Positions 33,572-43,114 of a stretch of DNA of 64,000 bases are shown one piece after another. Both the position numbers and the translations under genes were made by a program. Under the pieces are notes generated by a model. It did not search any database and had not been told where the DNA came from. It saw only the letters and a program-made list of their open reading frames with translations. The DNA comes from Runella limosa DSM 17973. GTDB taxonomy: Bacteria; Bacteroidota; Bacteroidia; Cytophagales; Spirosomataceae. Numbering within the stretch: the first letter of the stretch is position 1; each line of letters opens with the position of its first letter. Location: assembly GCF_000482465.1 (NCBI RefSeq), contig NZ_AXVJ01000025.1:62001-126000 (forward strand), written 5' to 3'.

Positions 33572-34681
33572 CTACGTAGCCGAAGAAAGGTAAGAAGAAT
33601 TTAATCCCCCAAAATCCCAGTGGAGAGCGGTATTATAAAGCAGCTGCCCTTTTTCAATTTGAAGCGGGCTGTCAATGTTGTTGTGATAAAGTTGGCCAGT
33701 ACCCAGTCCTTGGGGCAATGTATTGTCAAATTCGGCCGTAAATTGAGCAATCGCATTCAGACCCACATTCGACTCCAGCGCCGAAGTAATCCACCAACCG
33801 ATTTCCAAACGCTGCGCAGTTTCAATCCACTCACGCGTGGCTTCAAAACCACCCAATAAAGTAGGTTTGAGAATGATATACTGCGGCTTGATGCTCTTGA
33901 GCAATCGACGCTTGGCTGCATAGTCAAAACTTCCGATTAGTTCTTCGTCCAAGGCAATAGGAACGGGGGTTGTTTCACACAGTTCCGCCATCAACTCTTG
34001 CTGGCGAGGGCGAATAGGCTGTTCGATAGAATGAAGGTCAAACTCTGCCAATTTGTTAAGCCTATCTCGTACGTTGGACGCATCAAACGCGCCATTGGCA
34101 TCGACCCGTAAGGTAATTTCGTTGGCAGAGAAATGAGTTCTGATATGGGTTAGAATAGCGCACTCTTGGTCGAAATCAATGGCTCCAATTTTAAGCTTGA
34201 TGGTATCAAAACCTGCTACAATTTTTTCTTCAACTTGCTTGAGCATCGCCTCCTGTGAGCCCATCCAAACTAGCCCATTGATGGGGATAGACCGCTGCCC
34301 TTCCACAAAAGGATTAGGGAACAATATGCGTTTGCCACCGTTGAGGTAATCAAGCATAGCTGATTCAAACCCAAAACGGATAGATGGCCACTGACTACCT
34401 ACGAGCTGCTCAAGAATAATGGGGATATTCCAAGAATATATTTCAAGGTCGAGCTTGTTGAAGTTTTGGCATATTTCCTGTAATTTATCCTCAAAGTCAG
34501 GACGGTCGTCGCTGCTTAGTCCAGGCAACGGGCCACACTCTCCTACCCCTACAATTGACGGTGCTGCATCATCGTATATCTTCACAAACCACGAAGTTTT
34601 TTCGGTCAAAACGCCTCGCGAAGTTCCCGCTTCAAACTTAAACTGTAGCTTATGTGGCTGATAGTGAACTTGTAATGGCAT
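33572..34681 (-). CDS. menC: o-Succinylbenzoate synthase (MenC)
   Basis: A 369-residue enolase-superfamily enzyme, most likely the menaquinone-pathway dehydratase that makes o-succinylbenzoate. The superfamily acid/base and metal residues are in place: KLKIG (KxK), RVDANGAF (metal Asp), SIEQP (metal Glu), ALDEEL (metal Asp) and ILKPTLLGG (catalytic Lys). The ATG at 34681 gives a clean MPLQVHYQPHKLQF start. No other men genes are adjacent. A dipeptide epimerase or another muconate-lactonizing-group enzyme is a less likely alternative. The divergent lpxK gene starts 78 bases away, so both share the intergenic region. Confidence 0.82.
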   Translation of the reverse strand: MPLQVHYQPHKLQFKFEAGTSRGVLTEKTSWFVKIYDDAAPSIVGVGECGPLPGLSSDDRPDFEDKLQEICQNFNKLDLEIYSWNIPIILEQLVGSQWPSIRFGFESAMLDYLNGGKRILFPNPFVEGQRSIPINGLVWMGSQEAMLKQVEEKIVAGFDTIKLKIGAIDFDQECAILTHIRTHFSANEITLRVDANGAFDASNVRDRLNKLAEFDLHSIEQPIRPRQQELMAELCETTPVPIALDEELIGSFDYAAKRRLLKSIKPQYIILKPTLLGGFEATREWIETAQRLEIGWWITSALESNVGLNAIAQFTAEFDNTLPQGLGTGQLYHNNIDSPLQIEKGQLLYNTALHWDFGGLNSSYLSSAT

Positions 34682-34759
34682 TTTAAAACAACTGTTTGGG
34701 GTAAGCAAGCGCACAATTTAGATAAAAATACCTTACTTTGCCAAAGTCAGTTTAAGAAA

Positions 34760-35815
34760 ATGTTAAGAATCTTACCAAGCGGTTTGCGGTGGCTAACGTG
34801 GCCTTTTAGTTTGTTGTATCAATTTATCACCTCGGTTCGTAATGCGATATTCGACGCAGGATTTCGTTCTATATACCAATCCACAATCTATACCATCAGT
34901 ATCGGAAACCTTACCATAGGCGGAACTGGCAAAACGCCACACATCGAATACCTACTCCGATTGCTCGCTAACAGATATACGCTCGCTACGCTGAGTCGGG
35001 GTTATGGTCGTAAAAGTAAAGGCTTTTTACAGGCTAAAACCACCTCCTCTGCCTCCGATATTGGCGATGAACCACTTCAACTCTTTAAAAAATTTGGTAC
35101 CAACGTGCCCGTATTTGTCGCCGAAAAAAGAGCAGAAGGATTACATAAAATAGCGCAATTATCGCCCTGTCCTCAACTTGTTTTGCTCGACGACGCCTAC
35201 CAGCACCGCGCCGTCAAGCCCCATCTTTCGCTTTTGTTGACCGACTATGGCCGCCTCTTTTACCAAGACTATGTGCTTCCACTTGGACTGTTACGCGAAA
35301 GTAAGCAAGGAGCCAAACGCGCCCAAGGCGTGATTGTTACCAAATGCCCCCCTACACTTACACCGCACGACCGTGAACAAATTGAGAAAAAAATCCAACA
35401 ATATACCCTAGCTCACACGCCCATATTTTTCTCGTATTTCGAGTATGGAACCCCCGTGCCTTATTTTGACGCCCAAAAACCTCTCTCCACAGACGCCACG
35501 TTATGGCTCGTTTCGGGGATAGCCCAGCCCAAACTGTTTGAGGAAGCGGCTCGAAATAAATTTAAAGTTGCAGGACATAGTGCCGTGGGCGACCACCATG
35601 ATTTTACGAAAGAAGAAGTAAAAAAATGGGTCAAACTTAGTGATAATCACCCTATTTTAACCACTGAAAAAGATTGGGTAAAACTGAAACCACTTTTAGA
35701 AGAATTGGACTTGGCACACAGTCACTTTTATTATTGGCCCATTCAAGTGGCGTTTTTTGATGGTAAGTTTGACCAATTTATTGTTAACGAAATAGCGACA
35801 CAGGCCCACGCTTAA
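34760..35815 (+). CDS. lpxK: Tetraacyldisaccharide 4'-kinase
   Basis: A 351-residue lipid A synthesis kinase that phosphorylates the 4' position of the tetraacyl disaccharide to make lipid IVA at the inner membrane. The N-terminal membrane-facing segment is followed by the P-loop GGTGKTP (54-60), and later by LLDDAYQHRAVK (about 145), TKCPP and the D-rich GDHHDF motif near 280. This shows that the cell makes lipid A. Its last 32 bases overlap in antisense with the end of the T9SS cargo gene (35784-37259). Confidence 0.93.
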   Translation: MLRILPSGLRWLTWPFSLLYQFITSVRNAIFDAGFRSIYQSTIYTISIGNLTIGGTGKTPHIEYLLRLLANRYTLATLSRGYGRKSKGFLQAKTTSSASDIGDEPLQLFKKFGTNVPVFVAEKRAEGLHKIAQLSPCPQLVLLDDAYQHRAVKPHLSLLLTDYGRLFYQDYVLPLGLLRESKQGAKRAQGVIVTKCPPTLTPHDREQIEKKIQQYTLAHTPIFFSYFEYGTPVPYFDAQKPLSTDATLWLVSGIAQPKLFEEAARNKFKVAGHSAVGDHHDFTKEEVKKWVKLSDNHPILTTEKDWVKLKPLLEELDLAHSHFYYWPIQVAFFDGKFDQFIVNEIATQAHA

Positions 35816-37259
35816 CAAACGTTCGTCCTACTTTGTCGGTTACCTTCACCGCATAAGTATATAACCCCACGGGAAGCGGCTGCCCGTTAATGCTACCGTT
35901 CCAAAAATGTTGGTTGGCCGTACTCTGAAAAACGGGCGCTCCCCAACGGTCATACACAGTCACTTGAACATCCGTTGTAGGGTCGGCTTTGATTTCAAAA
36001 AGATCATTAACGCCATCCCCATTGGGTGAAAAAGCGTCTGGAATGAATACATTGGCCAAAGAAACACACAATACAGGCGGCGCATCCACGCACACTTTGT
36101 TGGACAGTATGGTGCCACTACGCGTGTCGATTTGCAAGCGATAACAGCTCTGTTTGTTACAATCTCCTGAATTATCTTCTCGGTACAACTCCGTAATGGA
36201 TGGATTCCACCAGGGTGTTTCATTACGAACCAGCGTCATTTTTGACACTTCAGTAGGTCGTCGGTAAGGGGACACACTCACAATGTTGGCTTCTAGCGTA
36301 GGTGCTACTTTCAGGAAGTTGACACACAACACGTTTGATTCCAAGGACGCAATGCAACTCGCACGAGGTTTCACTCTATAACAAAAAATTTTGGTCGTAT
36401 CCACCAGTACTTTGACCTTTTCGCCATCGGCTCGAAAAACCGTACCTGTTGTTACAAACGTACCAGCACCTTCTTGTCGAAACAGTTCCAACTCAATCGC
36501 ATTGGGATTTGAAACCCTTATTTCTGCCGTGGTAGCATCCAAAATTTCGAGGGTATCTAATTTTGCCAATTTCGCCCCAATTTCTAGCACAACCACTTTA
36601 CTGCTTTTTCCACCACACAAGCTTCGGAGGCTACGTCCTTGCACGGTTATTTGTTTAGAGATGGCATTGGGGTATTGGTAGTCAATCGTGAGATTCAGCC
36701 GATTGATAATGGCGATATTTCCATCGCCCCACTCAATCACGTATTCATCATAAGGCGCGGCAGTTTGGTTGGTAATGGTCAAGGTGACTTTGCCATTTTC
36801 GCAAGGAACCACCTTAAAATCGGGCGGAGTTACGTCTTGAATCGTAATCTGCCGACATGCTCGAAGCGATTGTCCTTGTGCGCTTTCGGAAAGTTGCATG
36901 ATGGTATAGACACCCGCTTTGGTATAGGTAAAGTTTTTTGTGGTATCTTGTTTGTAAGAAGTTGCGTTCGGATTTCCCCCTTTGTAGTCGTAGATATAAC
37001 GGCTTTTGATGGAACCAGCTTGGGTATTTTGCACCTTCACGGTGAAGGGAGCACAGCCTATTTCGCTAGAAATAGAAAAGTCACCGCTTCCTACTCCGAG
37101 CACATTATCGCATTGATTATCGGGTAATTGTTGGGCAAAAATAGCCGTACTGCCAAGCCCGACATACCACCCAACCAAACACAAAATGCTCCATTTGGAA
37201 GGTATAAGCAAGCGAAGAAGAGAATGAATTTTACGGTAGTTATTTCCCAAAATTTGCAT
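35784..37259 (-). CDS. T9SS type B-sorted PKD-like secreted protein
   Basis: A 491-residue protein from the ATG at 37259 (an in-frame ATG lies at 37289), exported through a signal peptide ending near residue 43 (AIFAQQ) and then by type IX secretion. The C-terminal about 85 residues are the gliding-motility-associated domain used as a type B sorting signal: IPDAFSPNGDGVNDLFEI, YDRWGAPVFQS and PVGLYTYAVKVTD. The middle holds PKD-like beta-sandwich modules (for example IQDVTPPDFKV). It has no enzymatic motif and is probably a cell-surface or extracellular protein. A hairpin (37289-37320) and a TACTTTTG element (37328-37335) lie upstream. Confidence 0.82.
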   Translation of the reverse strand: MQILGNNYRKIHSLLRLLIPSKWSILCLVGWYVGLGSTAIFAQQLPDNQCDNVLGVGSGDFSISSEIGCAPFTVKVQNTQAGSIKSRYIYDYKGGNPNATSYKQDTTKNFTYTKAGVYTIMQLSESAQGQSLRACRQITIQDVTPPDFKVVPCENGKVTLTITNQTAAPYDEYVIEWGDGNIAIINRLNLTIDYQYPNAISKQITVQGRSLRSLCGGKSSKVVVLEIGAKLAKLDTLEILDATTAEIRVSNPNAIELELFRQEGAGTFVTTGTVFRADGEKVKVLVDTTKIFCYRVKPRASCIASLESNVLCVNFLKVAPTLEANIVSVSPYRRPTEVSKMTLVRNETPWWNPSITELYREDNSGDCNKQSCYRLQIDTRSGTILSNKVCVDAPPVLCVSLANVFIPDAFSPNGDGVNDLFEIKADPTTDVQVTVYDRWGAPVFQSTANQHFWNGSINGQPLPVGLYTYAVKVTDKVGRTFVKRGPVSLFR

Positions 37260-37288
37260 TTTTTTGAGTCTATTCCGTAAAAATAACA

Positions 37289-37320
37289 CAATAGCGGGAC
37301 AAAAATTGTGCCCGCTATTG
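37289..37320 (-). terminator. Hairpin between the GMC operon and the T9SS cargo gene
   Basis: Perfect 10-bp arms (CAATAGCGGG at 37289-37298 with its complement at 37311-37320). It follows the GMC oxidoreductase operon on the minus strand and could end it; its T run is weak. Confidence 0.55.
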
Positions 37321-37327
37321 AAAAATA

Positions 37328-37335
37328 CAAAAGTA
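37328..37335 (-). promoter_or_regulatory. Possible -7 promoter element for the T9SS cargo gene
   Basis: TACTTTTG on the minus strand matches TAnnTTTG, about 70 bases before the start. If used, the hairpin at 37289 would be in the leader of that mRNA. Confidence 0.3.
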
Positions 37336-37347
37336 TGTAAGAATAAT

Positions 37348-37977
37348 CTAAGAGTCGTAACTCAAGCCATATTGCTTCAATACATCCGCAGGAACTCCCT
37401 CCCAAGCATTCGGGCGGTTACCTACATAGCCTAAGTAATTGAATCCAATTTGCGTCGTAAAATAACCCGTAGCCGTTAGGTTACGCATCAGATTAAAAAA
37501 CGCTACCCCTTGCGTCATCTCAGGCTTGGCCTGTTCAGGATAAGCGATTTGGTCTAACATTTTGGTTTGTTCACTTTTGGTACATGTCACAAACTTCTTC
37601 CCAAACTGCTTCAAACATTGGGTATCTAACCAGCTCAATCCACCTCTCATTGGCGTTTGGTGTTGAGGCATATCTTTGACAATGAATTCGATAAAATCGG
37701 GCACTTTGGCTTCTAATGCACCACCGTGCTGCCCGTCGGCAGGGATAATGTAGTTAGCCAATACGCCAATGGTCTGTTTTTCGTGCGCAGTAAAAAACGT
37801 GTCAGCCGCGATTTTTGCATCACGTGCACGTTCTGCCGCACTTTTACCATTTTTAAAATCAGACAATGACAGGGGCGCTACGGGCTTTTTGGGAACATCA
37901 GCCTTTGCTTCTGTACCTACAACTGTCGCCGTAATTGTCCCAAGGGAAATCGCTTTTAACGTGTCTCTGCGTTTCAT
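37348..37977 (-). CDS. Gluconate 2-dehydrogenase subunit 3-like protein
   Basis: A 209-residue small partner subunit of the gluconate 2-dehydrogenase subunit 3 family, usually paired with a GMC flavoprotein. It begins with MKRRDTLKAISLG, a twin-arginine-like signal (RR then a hydrophobic stretch), so it and probably its partner are exported folded by the Tat pathway. The core pattern HEKQTIGVLANYIIPAD, then PDFIEFIV and the GLSWLD region are family landmarks. Its start overlaps the end of the GMC gene by 4 bases, an ATGA arrangement, showing translational coupling. Confidence 0.85.
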   Translation of the reverse strand: MKRRDTLKAISLGTITATVVGTEAKADVPKKPVAPLSLSDFKNGKSAAERARDAKIAADTFFTAHEKQTIGVLANYIIPADGQHGGALEAKVPDFIEFIVKDMPQHQTPMRGGLSWLDTQCLKQFGKKFVTCTKSEQTKMLDQIAYPEQAKPEMTQGVAFFNLMRNLTATGYFTTQIGFNYLGYVGNRPNAWEGVPADVLKQYGLSYDS

Positions 37978-39713
37978 AGGTTTGCTTTTTTACGTTGGTC
38001 AATGATGTATTCAGAAGCCCGCATCGACAAGGCGAGAATTGTCCAAGTTGGGTTTTTATCCGCTTGCGATACAAACGTACCTGCATCCACAACGAATACG
38101 TTGCGCGAGTCGTGCAACTGACTATAACGGTTCGTCACTGACTTCGATGGATCATCGCCCATACGGGTTGTTCCTACTTCGTGAATGATACGACCAGGTG
38201 CGGCCAAACCATAGTTCGATTCTGCCCCAGGTTTCGGCCCTGTTGGAATACCTCCCATCGCAGTGATGATTTCTTCGAAGGTATCTTGCATGTGCTTGGC
38301 TTGCTTGATTTCGTGCTCCGACCACTTGTAGTTGAATCGAAGTACTGGAATACCATACTTGTCCACCATGTTCGGGTCGATTTCGCAGTAGTTATCCTCA
38401 CGTGCAATCGCCTCTCCGCGTCCTGCCATACCGAAGTTGGCACCGTAGAAGTGACGGTAGTCTTCTTTCAATGACAAACCATAGCCCCCCGCAGGTTTTT
38501 TATTTCCGTCTTTGCCTGGGTATTTTCCGTTGGTATTTTCCATACCAAAGCCAAAACCATAACCTGGCATTCCCATACCTCCACCGTACTCGATGTGGTA
38601 TCCACGCGGGAAGTCTAATTTCTTATCGTTCAGCCACCAAGGCGTATAAACGTGCATACCTCCTACGCCGTCTTCGTTATAACGCTTTCTGTCCACCAAA
38701 TGAGGCAAGAACGCACTTCGGCCTGCTCCTGTTGAATCGTGTAGGTATTTTCCAAGAATGCCACTTGAGTTACCCAAGCCTTTTGTGTGACGCGACGATT
38801 TTGAGTTCATCAACAAACGCGCTGATTCACAAGCACTAGCTGCTAATACAACGATTTTGGCGCGTACTGTATATTCTTGCAAATTCTGCTTGTCAACGTA
38901 AGATACCCCCGTTGCAATACCATCTTGGTTGGTGATTACTTCGCGCGCCATGGCGTTGGTAAATACCGTTACATTTCCTGTTTTCACGGCAGGTTTTACC
39001 AAAACCGACGACGACGAAAAGTCGGCATACGCTTGGCAACCACGGCTACACTGTGAACAGTAGAAACATTGACCACGCTCGTTGTTGATGGGTTTTGTCA
39101 AAATCGACAAGCGCGACGGAATCACGGGGATGTTGATTTTTTTACTTGCTTGTTTCAAAAACAACTCGTGCAAACGAGGTTTTGGCGGTGGCAAGAAAAT
39201 ACCATCTGGCTCATTTGGGAAATTTTCTACACTCCCAAAAACTCCCACAAGACGGTCCACTTTATCATAATAAGGCTTCACATCATCGTAACCGATTGGC
39301 CAGTTATCGCCTAAGCCATCCACATCTTTGCGTTTAAAGTCTAGTGGCCCAAAACGAAGCGAGATACGTCCCCAGTGGTTGGTACGTCCTCCAAGCATCC
39401 GCGAACGGAACCAGTCGAATTGGGTGCCGCTTTTACGGGTATATGGCTCACCTTCAAGCTCCCAACCTCCCCAAGCAGCATCAAAATCACCAAATGGGCG
39501 ATGATTACTGGCACCACGGCGTGGCGACTCCCACGGGTTTTTAAGCTGGGTAATGTATTTAGGATCCGCTGGATCGTACCAAGGTCCCGCCTCAAGCAAA
39601 GCCACTTTCGCTCCCGATTCCGCCAATACCTTGGCTGCCATACCACCACCCGCGCCTGAACCCACGATACAGACGTCATAAACAGTGGGTTGTTCTTTGA
39701 TTTGAAAACTCAT
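37974..39713 (-). CDS. GMC-family flavoprotein oxidoreductase
   Basis: A 579-residue FAD enzyme of the glucose-methanol-choline superfamily, oxidising an alcohol or sugar. The FAD Rossmann loop is VGSGAGGG (17-24), the next landmark is LGGRTNHWGR, and the C-terminal catalytic block has IIHEVGTTRMGDDP and NVFVVDAGTFVSQADKNPTWT. A cysteine-rich segment (QCFYCSQCSRGC, about residue 216) is typical of the gluconate dehydrogenase-like branch. It has no signal peptide and forms a unit with the Tat-signal-bearing subunit 3 (37348-37977). Substrate unknown. Confidence 0.88.
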   Translation of the reverse strand: MSFQIKEQPTVYDVCIVGSGAGGGMAAKVLAESGAKVALLEAGPWYDPADPKYITQLKNPWESPRRGASNHRPFGDFDAAWGGWELEGEPYTRKSGTQFDWFRSRMLGGRTNHWGRISLRFGPLDFKRKDVDGLGDNWPIGYDDVKPYYDKVDRLVGVFGSVENFPNEPDGIFLPPPKPRLHELFLKQASKKINIPVIPSRLSILTKPINNERGQCFYCSQCSRGCQAYADFSSSSVLVKPAVKTGNVTVFTNAMAREVITNQDGIATGVSYVDKQNLQEYTVRAKIVVLAASACESARLLMNSKSSRHTKGLGNSSGILGKYLHDSTGAGRSAFLPHLVDRKRYNEDGVGGMHVYTPWWLNDKKLDFPRGYHIEYGGGMGMPGYGFGFGMENTNGKYPGKDGNKKPAGGYGLSLKEDYRHFYGANFGMAGRGEAIAREDNYCEIDPNMVDKYGIPVLRFNYKWSEHEIKQAKHMQDTFEEIITAMGGIPTGPKPGAESNYGLAAPGRIIHEVGTTRMGDDPSKSVTNRYSQLHDSRNVFVVDAGTFVSQADKNPTWTILALSMRASEYIIDQRKKANL

Positions 39714-39809
39714 ACTGATAGAAACGATTGGGTTTTTAAAATTTTTGTCAAATATGAAAAAGCATCAGCACTTATCCAAATACTGTAAATAATCAAAGGA
39801 AGACTAACA

Positions 39810-41231
39810 TTATTTCAATGTTTTTCGCAGCCAATCCCCGTCTAACGTCCTCGATCGCCAGTCTAATACCTTCGAATTCCATCGTTTTTGCGTTTTAATC
39901 TCTTTTTCGATTGCCAGTTTATACATTACCAAACGCGGATCATTTTGTTCAATTTTTGCTTGTAAAAACGGCAAGCGAGTAACGTCTAGTTGCTGAATAT
40001 AGCTCATATCAAGGCGCTCGGCATACGTAAAATTGTACCAAGTAATCAATCTACTCCAATCTACGAGTAGGTAGCATGAAACTGTTGCATAAACCAACCA
40101 CATGGTTTGGCGCACCAAAAACGCCGTCGATTTTACCTTCTTTATTTTATAGTACGTCAATACTAAGCCACCCAATGTCAATAAAAGGGCAATATATACC
40201 CAAATCCGTTTGAACGTTAGTCCGAAGGCCATTACGTACAGCGTATTTTTATAAAACGTAAAGACCCCCAAAGCCGCGTTCAGTGCAATCCATACAAAAG
40301 CCAACTGCAACAAACGACGGTTGTTTGCGTAAAAGTTTTGATTACCGCGAAAGAAATACACAATCAACGCTATGGCCGAAGCTATGCTTATCAACAACGC
40401 ATTAAACCCTTCATGTACTTGTTCGGAAAAACCTTTGGTCGTCTGTAACGATGGTAGCAACAATTGCGCCATACTAAACAGAAGAAAAATGGTAATAAGC
40501 GTATTGAGCATAAAAAAGAGAATCACAGCCTGCCGATATTCGTACTTGAGTGCAATCGTCCCCACCTTTGTTTTGGCCGTACGTTTTTTGGTTCTTGTTA
40601 AATTTTCGTGGTAAGGGGTTTCTGTAAAGGGTAATTTCCCGCTTCCTGCAAAAAATAATGGACATAACACAACGCCTCCGAGCAAAACAAACCCAACGAG
40701 CCAAACATCAATCTTAACGTCCATCCACGCTAAGTCTAACCAAAAATCAGGGTTAGCCCAGCAGTAAAGTCCATAAAAAACGACTGTAACAGAAAACGGC
40801 ATTAAGTAGAGCGAAGGCTTTCGTTGACGTTGGTATCGCCATAGAGGTTGAAAAAGTGAAGCAATTCCCGACTTAATCTTTGAAAAGTTATCCAAAAAAC
40901 TAACCACCATCGCACTCAAAAACCCATTGAGCCATGCCCCAATTACCGTACTTTGCGGAGCCATCGTAAACCCAATAAAAACCAATAATGAGCATATATA
41001 CATGAAGCTTGCCCATCCTAGACCATGCCAGGCCACCGCAAAAGCCAATATCAGTTGCACCAAGGCACTTTTTTGCCACTGTTTTTGAGCAAGCAATGCA
41101 GGGTGTGTATGAGCCACTAATCCAATCAAAGTTGCCGAGAATACAATGGTATTATACCCCTGAATTTGCTCATAAAATAGGTAGGTAAAAAGCGAAACGG
41201 CTATTCCCCAGTTTACAATCGTTTTTTTCAT
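39810..41231 (-). CDS. DUF4173-type polytopic membrane protein
   Basis: A 473-residue inner-membrane protein with about 12 hydrophobic segments. The pattern NTLITIFLLFSM, TFKRIWVYIALLL and CYLLVDWSRLITWYNFTYAERLD resembles the DUF4153/DUF4173 family, which is found in many Bacteroidota and has no proven function. It is the last minus-strand gene before the plus-strand glycan cluster and starts 105 bases from it, so it may share the intergenic regulatory region. An AT-rich gap without other signals separates it from the GMC gene upstream. Confidence 0.65.
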   Translation of the reverse strand: MKKTIVNWGIAVSLFTYLFYEQIQGYNTIVFSATLIGLVAHTHPALLAQKQWQKSALVQLILAFAVAWHGLGWASFMYICSLLVFIGFTMAPQSTVIGAWLNGFLSAMVVSFLDNFSKIKSGIASLFQPLWRYQRQRKPSLYLMPFSVTVVFYGLYCWANPDFWLDLAWMDVKIDVWLVGFVLLGGVVLCPLFFAGSGKLPFTETPYHENLTRTKKRTAKTKVGTIALKYEYRQAVILFFMLNTLITIFLLFSMAQLLLPSLQTTKGFSEQVHEGFNALLISIASAIALIVYFFRGNQNFYANNRRLLQLAFVWIALNAALGVFTFYKNTLYVMAFGLTFKRIWVYIALLLTLGGLVLTYYKIKKVKSTAFLVRQTMWLVYATVSCYLLVDWSRLITWYNFTYAERLDMSYIQQLDVTRLPFLQAKIEQNDPRLVMYKLAIEKEIKTQKRWNSKVLDWRSRTLDGDWLRKTLK

Positions 41232-41309
41232 AGCTTTATTTTTTAAATTAAAAGTACTTTGAAATACAAAGTAAATAACTCAAAAGCATTCGTTCCAAAT
41301 CTTTTTCAG

Positions 41310-41317
41310 TAAATTTG
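41310..41317 (+). promoter_or_regulatory. Possible -7 promoter element for the glycan cluster
   Basis: TAAATTTG fits TAnnTTTG and ends 18 bases before the chosen start of the GT39 gene. No good -33 TTG is seen at the expected distance, so confidence is low. Confidence 0.4.
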
Positions 41318-41335
41318 TGCGCCTATTTATCAAAT

Positions 41336-43114
41336 ATGACATTCTATCAACGACATTCTACCTCTTCTAGTAGTTATAGCCCTTTTTTGCTTCTTGTCAT
41401 TCTTGCAGTGGCGCTTGGCTTACGGCTTTATCACCTCGATGCCCACGGTATTTTTTACGATGAAAAATCGACGATGGTGGTGAGTCAAGGGATTGTGCTC
41501 GACGGAGCCAATCAAAAAGATGTTTTTGACAAAGGGAAATTGGTCTTCACCAACGAAGAGTTTTGGCGAGAAAAAAAGATTCCCGACTACTACGAAGCCA
41601 TGACGCGCAGCGATATTGGCAATAGTCCGTTTTATTATTTCCTGCTTCATCATTGGATGAAGGTTTTCGGCATTTCGGATTTCTCAGCCCGAATGATGTC
41701 AGTGCTGTTTAGCGTCCTGACAGTCTGGTTATTATTTATTTTTACCCGTCGCTTTTTTCAATCAGAGCGTTTGGCCTTCACTGCCGCTGCATTGGCGGCC
41801 ATTGAGCCTTTTTTTGTGGCTTATAGCCAGCAAGCGCGCAATTATTCCCTCACGTTTTTTCTTACTTTATTGGCTTCCTACTTATTTCTCCGTGCCTTGG
41901 AAGCCGACAACACCAACAAGCCCTCGTTGAAATGGTATGCTGGTTACGCAATCACGGCCTTTCTGGGACTATATTCTCATTTTCTAGTTGCGTCGGTGTT
42001 GCTTGCGCACGGTTTGTACGTGCTTTGCTGCGTTCGCAAACTCAAGAGCTGGATTGCATTTAGTTTTTCAGGGGCGTTTGCCGTTGCCACTTTAGCGTGG
42101 TGGCTCGTTTATGGCGGTGGTCAAAACACGCTTTTTAGCCTCAATCACCAGACCAAAGTTTATTTAGAATGTGCGCTCAACCGACCGTATAATAACCCAT
42201 ACGGCATTATTTTGCCCGCTACTTTTGGTAACGTAGTCCAAAAAAGTATCCCCATGTTTACCGATTTATGGGTGTTTACCAATGGATTGATGGAACATTT
42301 AGCAGGCAAAAAAAACATGATATTGGCAACGCTTATTGGTGTATTGCTAATGGTTACTTATCATTTTTCGCAGAAAAAATACCCGCTTGCCCAATGGTTG
42401 GTCATTGCCTCAGTGGTCATTCTTGGCGCAAGTGCGGCTTTGTACAAAGATTATACTTTGGGCTTCTGGGCGCTATCAATGGCTTTGTTTATGACCTATT
42501 TGGCTGTTCAAACGTTGATTTCGCGAACAAAAAATTTCCCCAAAAGCTACCTTTGGTTTTTGGTCATTATTGGCATTATTCCGACCGCATTTTTGATTTT
42601 TAATGCCGTTAGAAGCGGTCATACCTATGGCTTAATGCAGCGCTATTCGGGTTTTTCTTTCCCTTACGTGACTATTTTAGCGAGTATCGTTTTGTGGCAA
42701 TTGTGGGAATCAAAAACGACGATTAAATGGGTTGTCTCTGCTATTTTGGGGATTCAATTGTATTTTGTGGTACAGACACTTCAAACGATTTACGCCGACC
42801 GTTCAATAAAATATAACTACCGCAATACTCCTCGCGAACCTAACCCTCATTATGCGGCGGCACAACAAGCAAAAGTGCTCTATCAGAAGGGAGATACGGT
42901 ATTTTTACCCGCTCCCATGGCGCATTTTGATAACCCAATGGACCGCACTTATTTGCCTTATTCGGTGGTCGATGCTCAATATTTTAACCTGTATCTACCA
43001 AAAGACCGTATCTTTGTGCAAAAGTTGGATACCGTCAACGTGAACAAGATACGTTTGAAGAAAGCTGACGGGCAGCTAATTGAACTCATTGACTTGAAAG
43101 GAAAACGATACTAA
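41336..43114 (+). CDS. GT39-like membrane glycosyltransferase
   Basis: A 592-residue integral-membrane GT-C glycosyltransferase of the ArnT/PMT-like family, using a polyprenyl-phosphate sugar as donor. After helix 1 comes the family's LRLYHLDAHGIFYDEKSTMV loop (about residues 25-45) with the acidic DE motif, then SPFYYFLLHHWMKVFG and FSARMMSVLFSVLTVW, typical of PMT_2 proteins. About 11 helices are followed by a soluble C-terminal domain of about 110 residues. The ATG at 41336 was chosen because the frame upstream opens at a TTG inside the promoter. It overlaps the transketolase gene by 1 base, showing coupled translation. Confidence 0.82.
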   Translation: MTFYQRHSTSSSSYSPFLLLVILAVALGLRLYHLDAHGIFYDEKSTMVVSQGIVLDGANQKDVFDKGKLVFTNEEFWREKKIPDYYEAMTRSDIGNSPFYYFLLHHWMKVFGISDFSARMMSVLFSVLTVWLLFIFTRRFFQSERLAFTAAALAAIEPFFVAYSQQARNYSLTFFLTLLASYLFLRALEADNTNKPSLKWYAGYAITAFLGLYSHFLVASVLLAHGLYVLCCVRKLKSWIAFSFSGAFAVATLAWWLVYGGGQNTLFSLNHQTKVYLECALNRPYNNPYGIILPATFGNVVQKSIPMFTDLWVFTNGLMEHLAGKKNMILATLIGVLLMVTYHFSQKKYPLAQWLVIASVVILGASAALYKDYTLGFWALSMALFMTYLAVQTLISRTKNFPKSYLWFLVIIGIIPTAFLIFNAVRSGHTYGLMQRYSGFSFPYVTILASIVLWQLWESKTTIKWVVSAILGIQLYFVVQTLQTIYADRSIKYNYRNTPREPNPHYAAAQQAKVLYQKGDTVFLPAPMAHFDNPMDRTYLPYSVVDAQYFNLYLPKDRIFVQKLDTVNVNKIRLKKADGQLIELIDLKGKRY

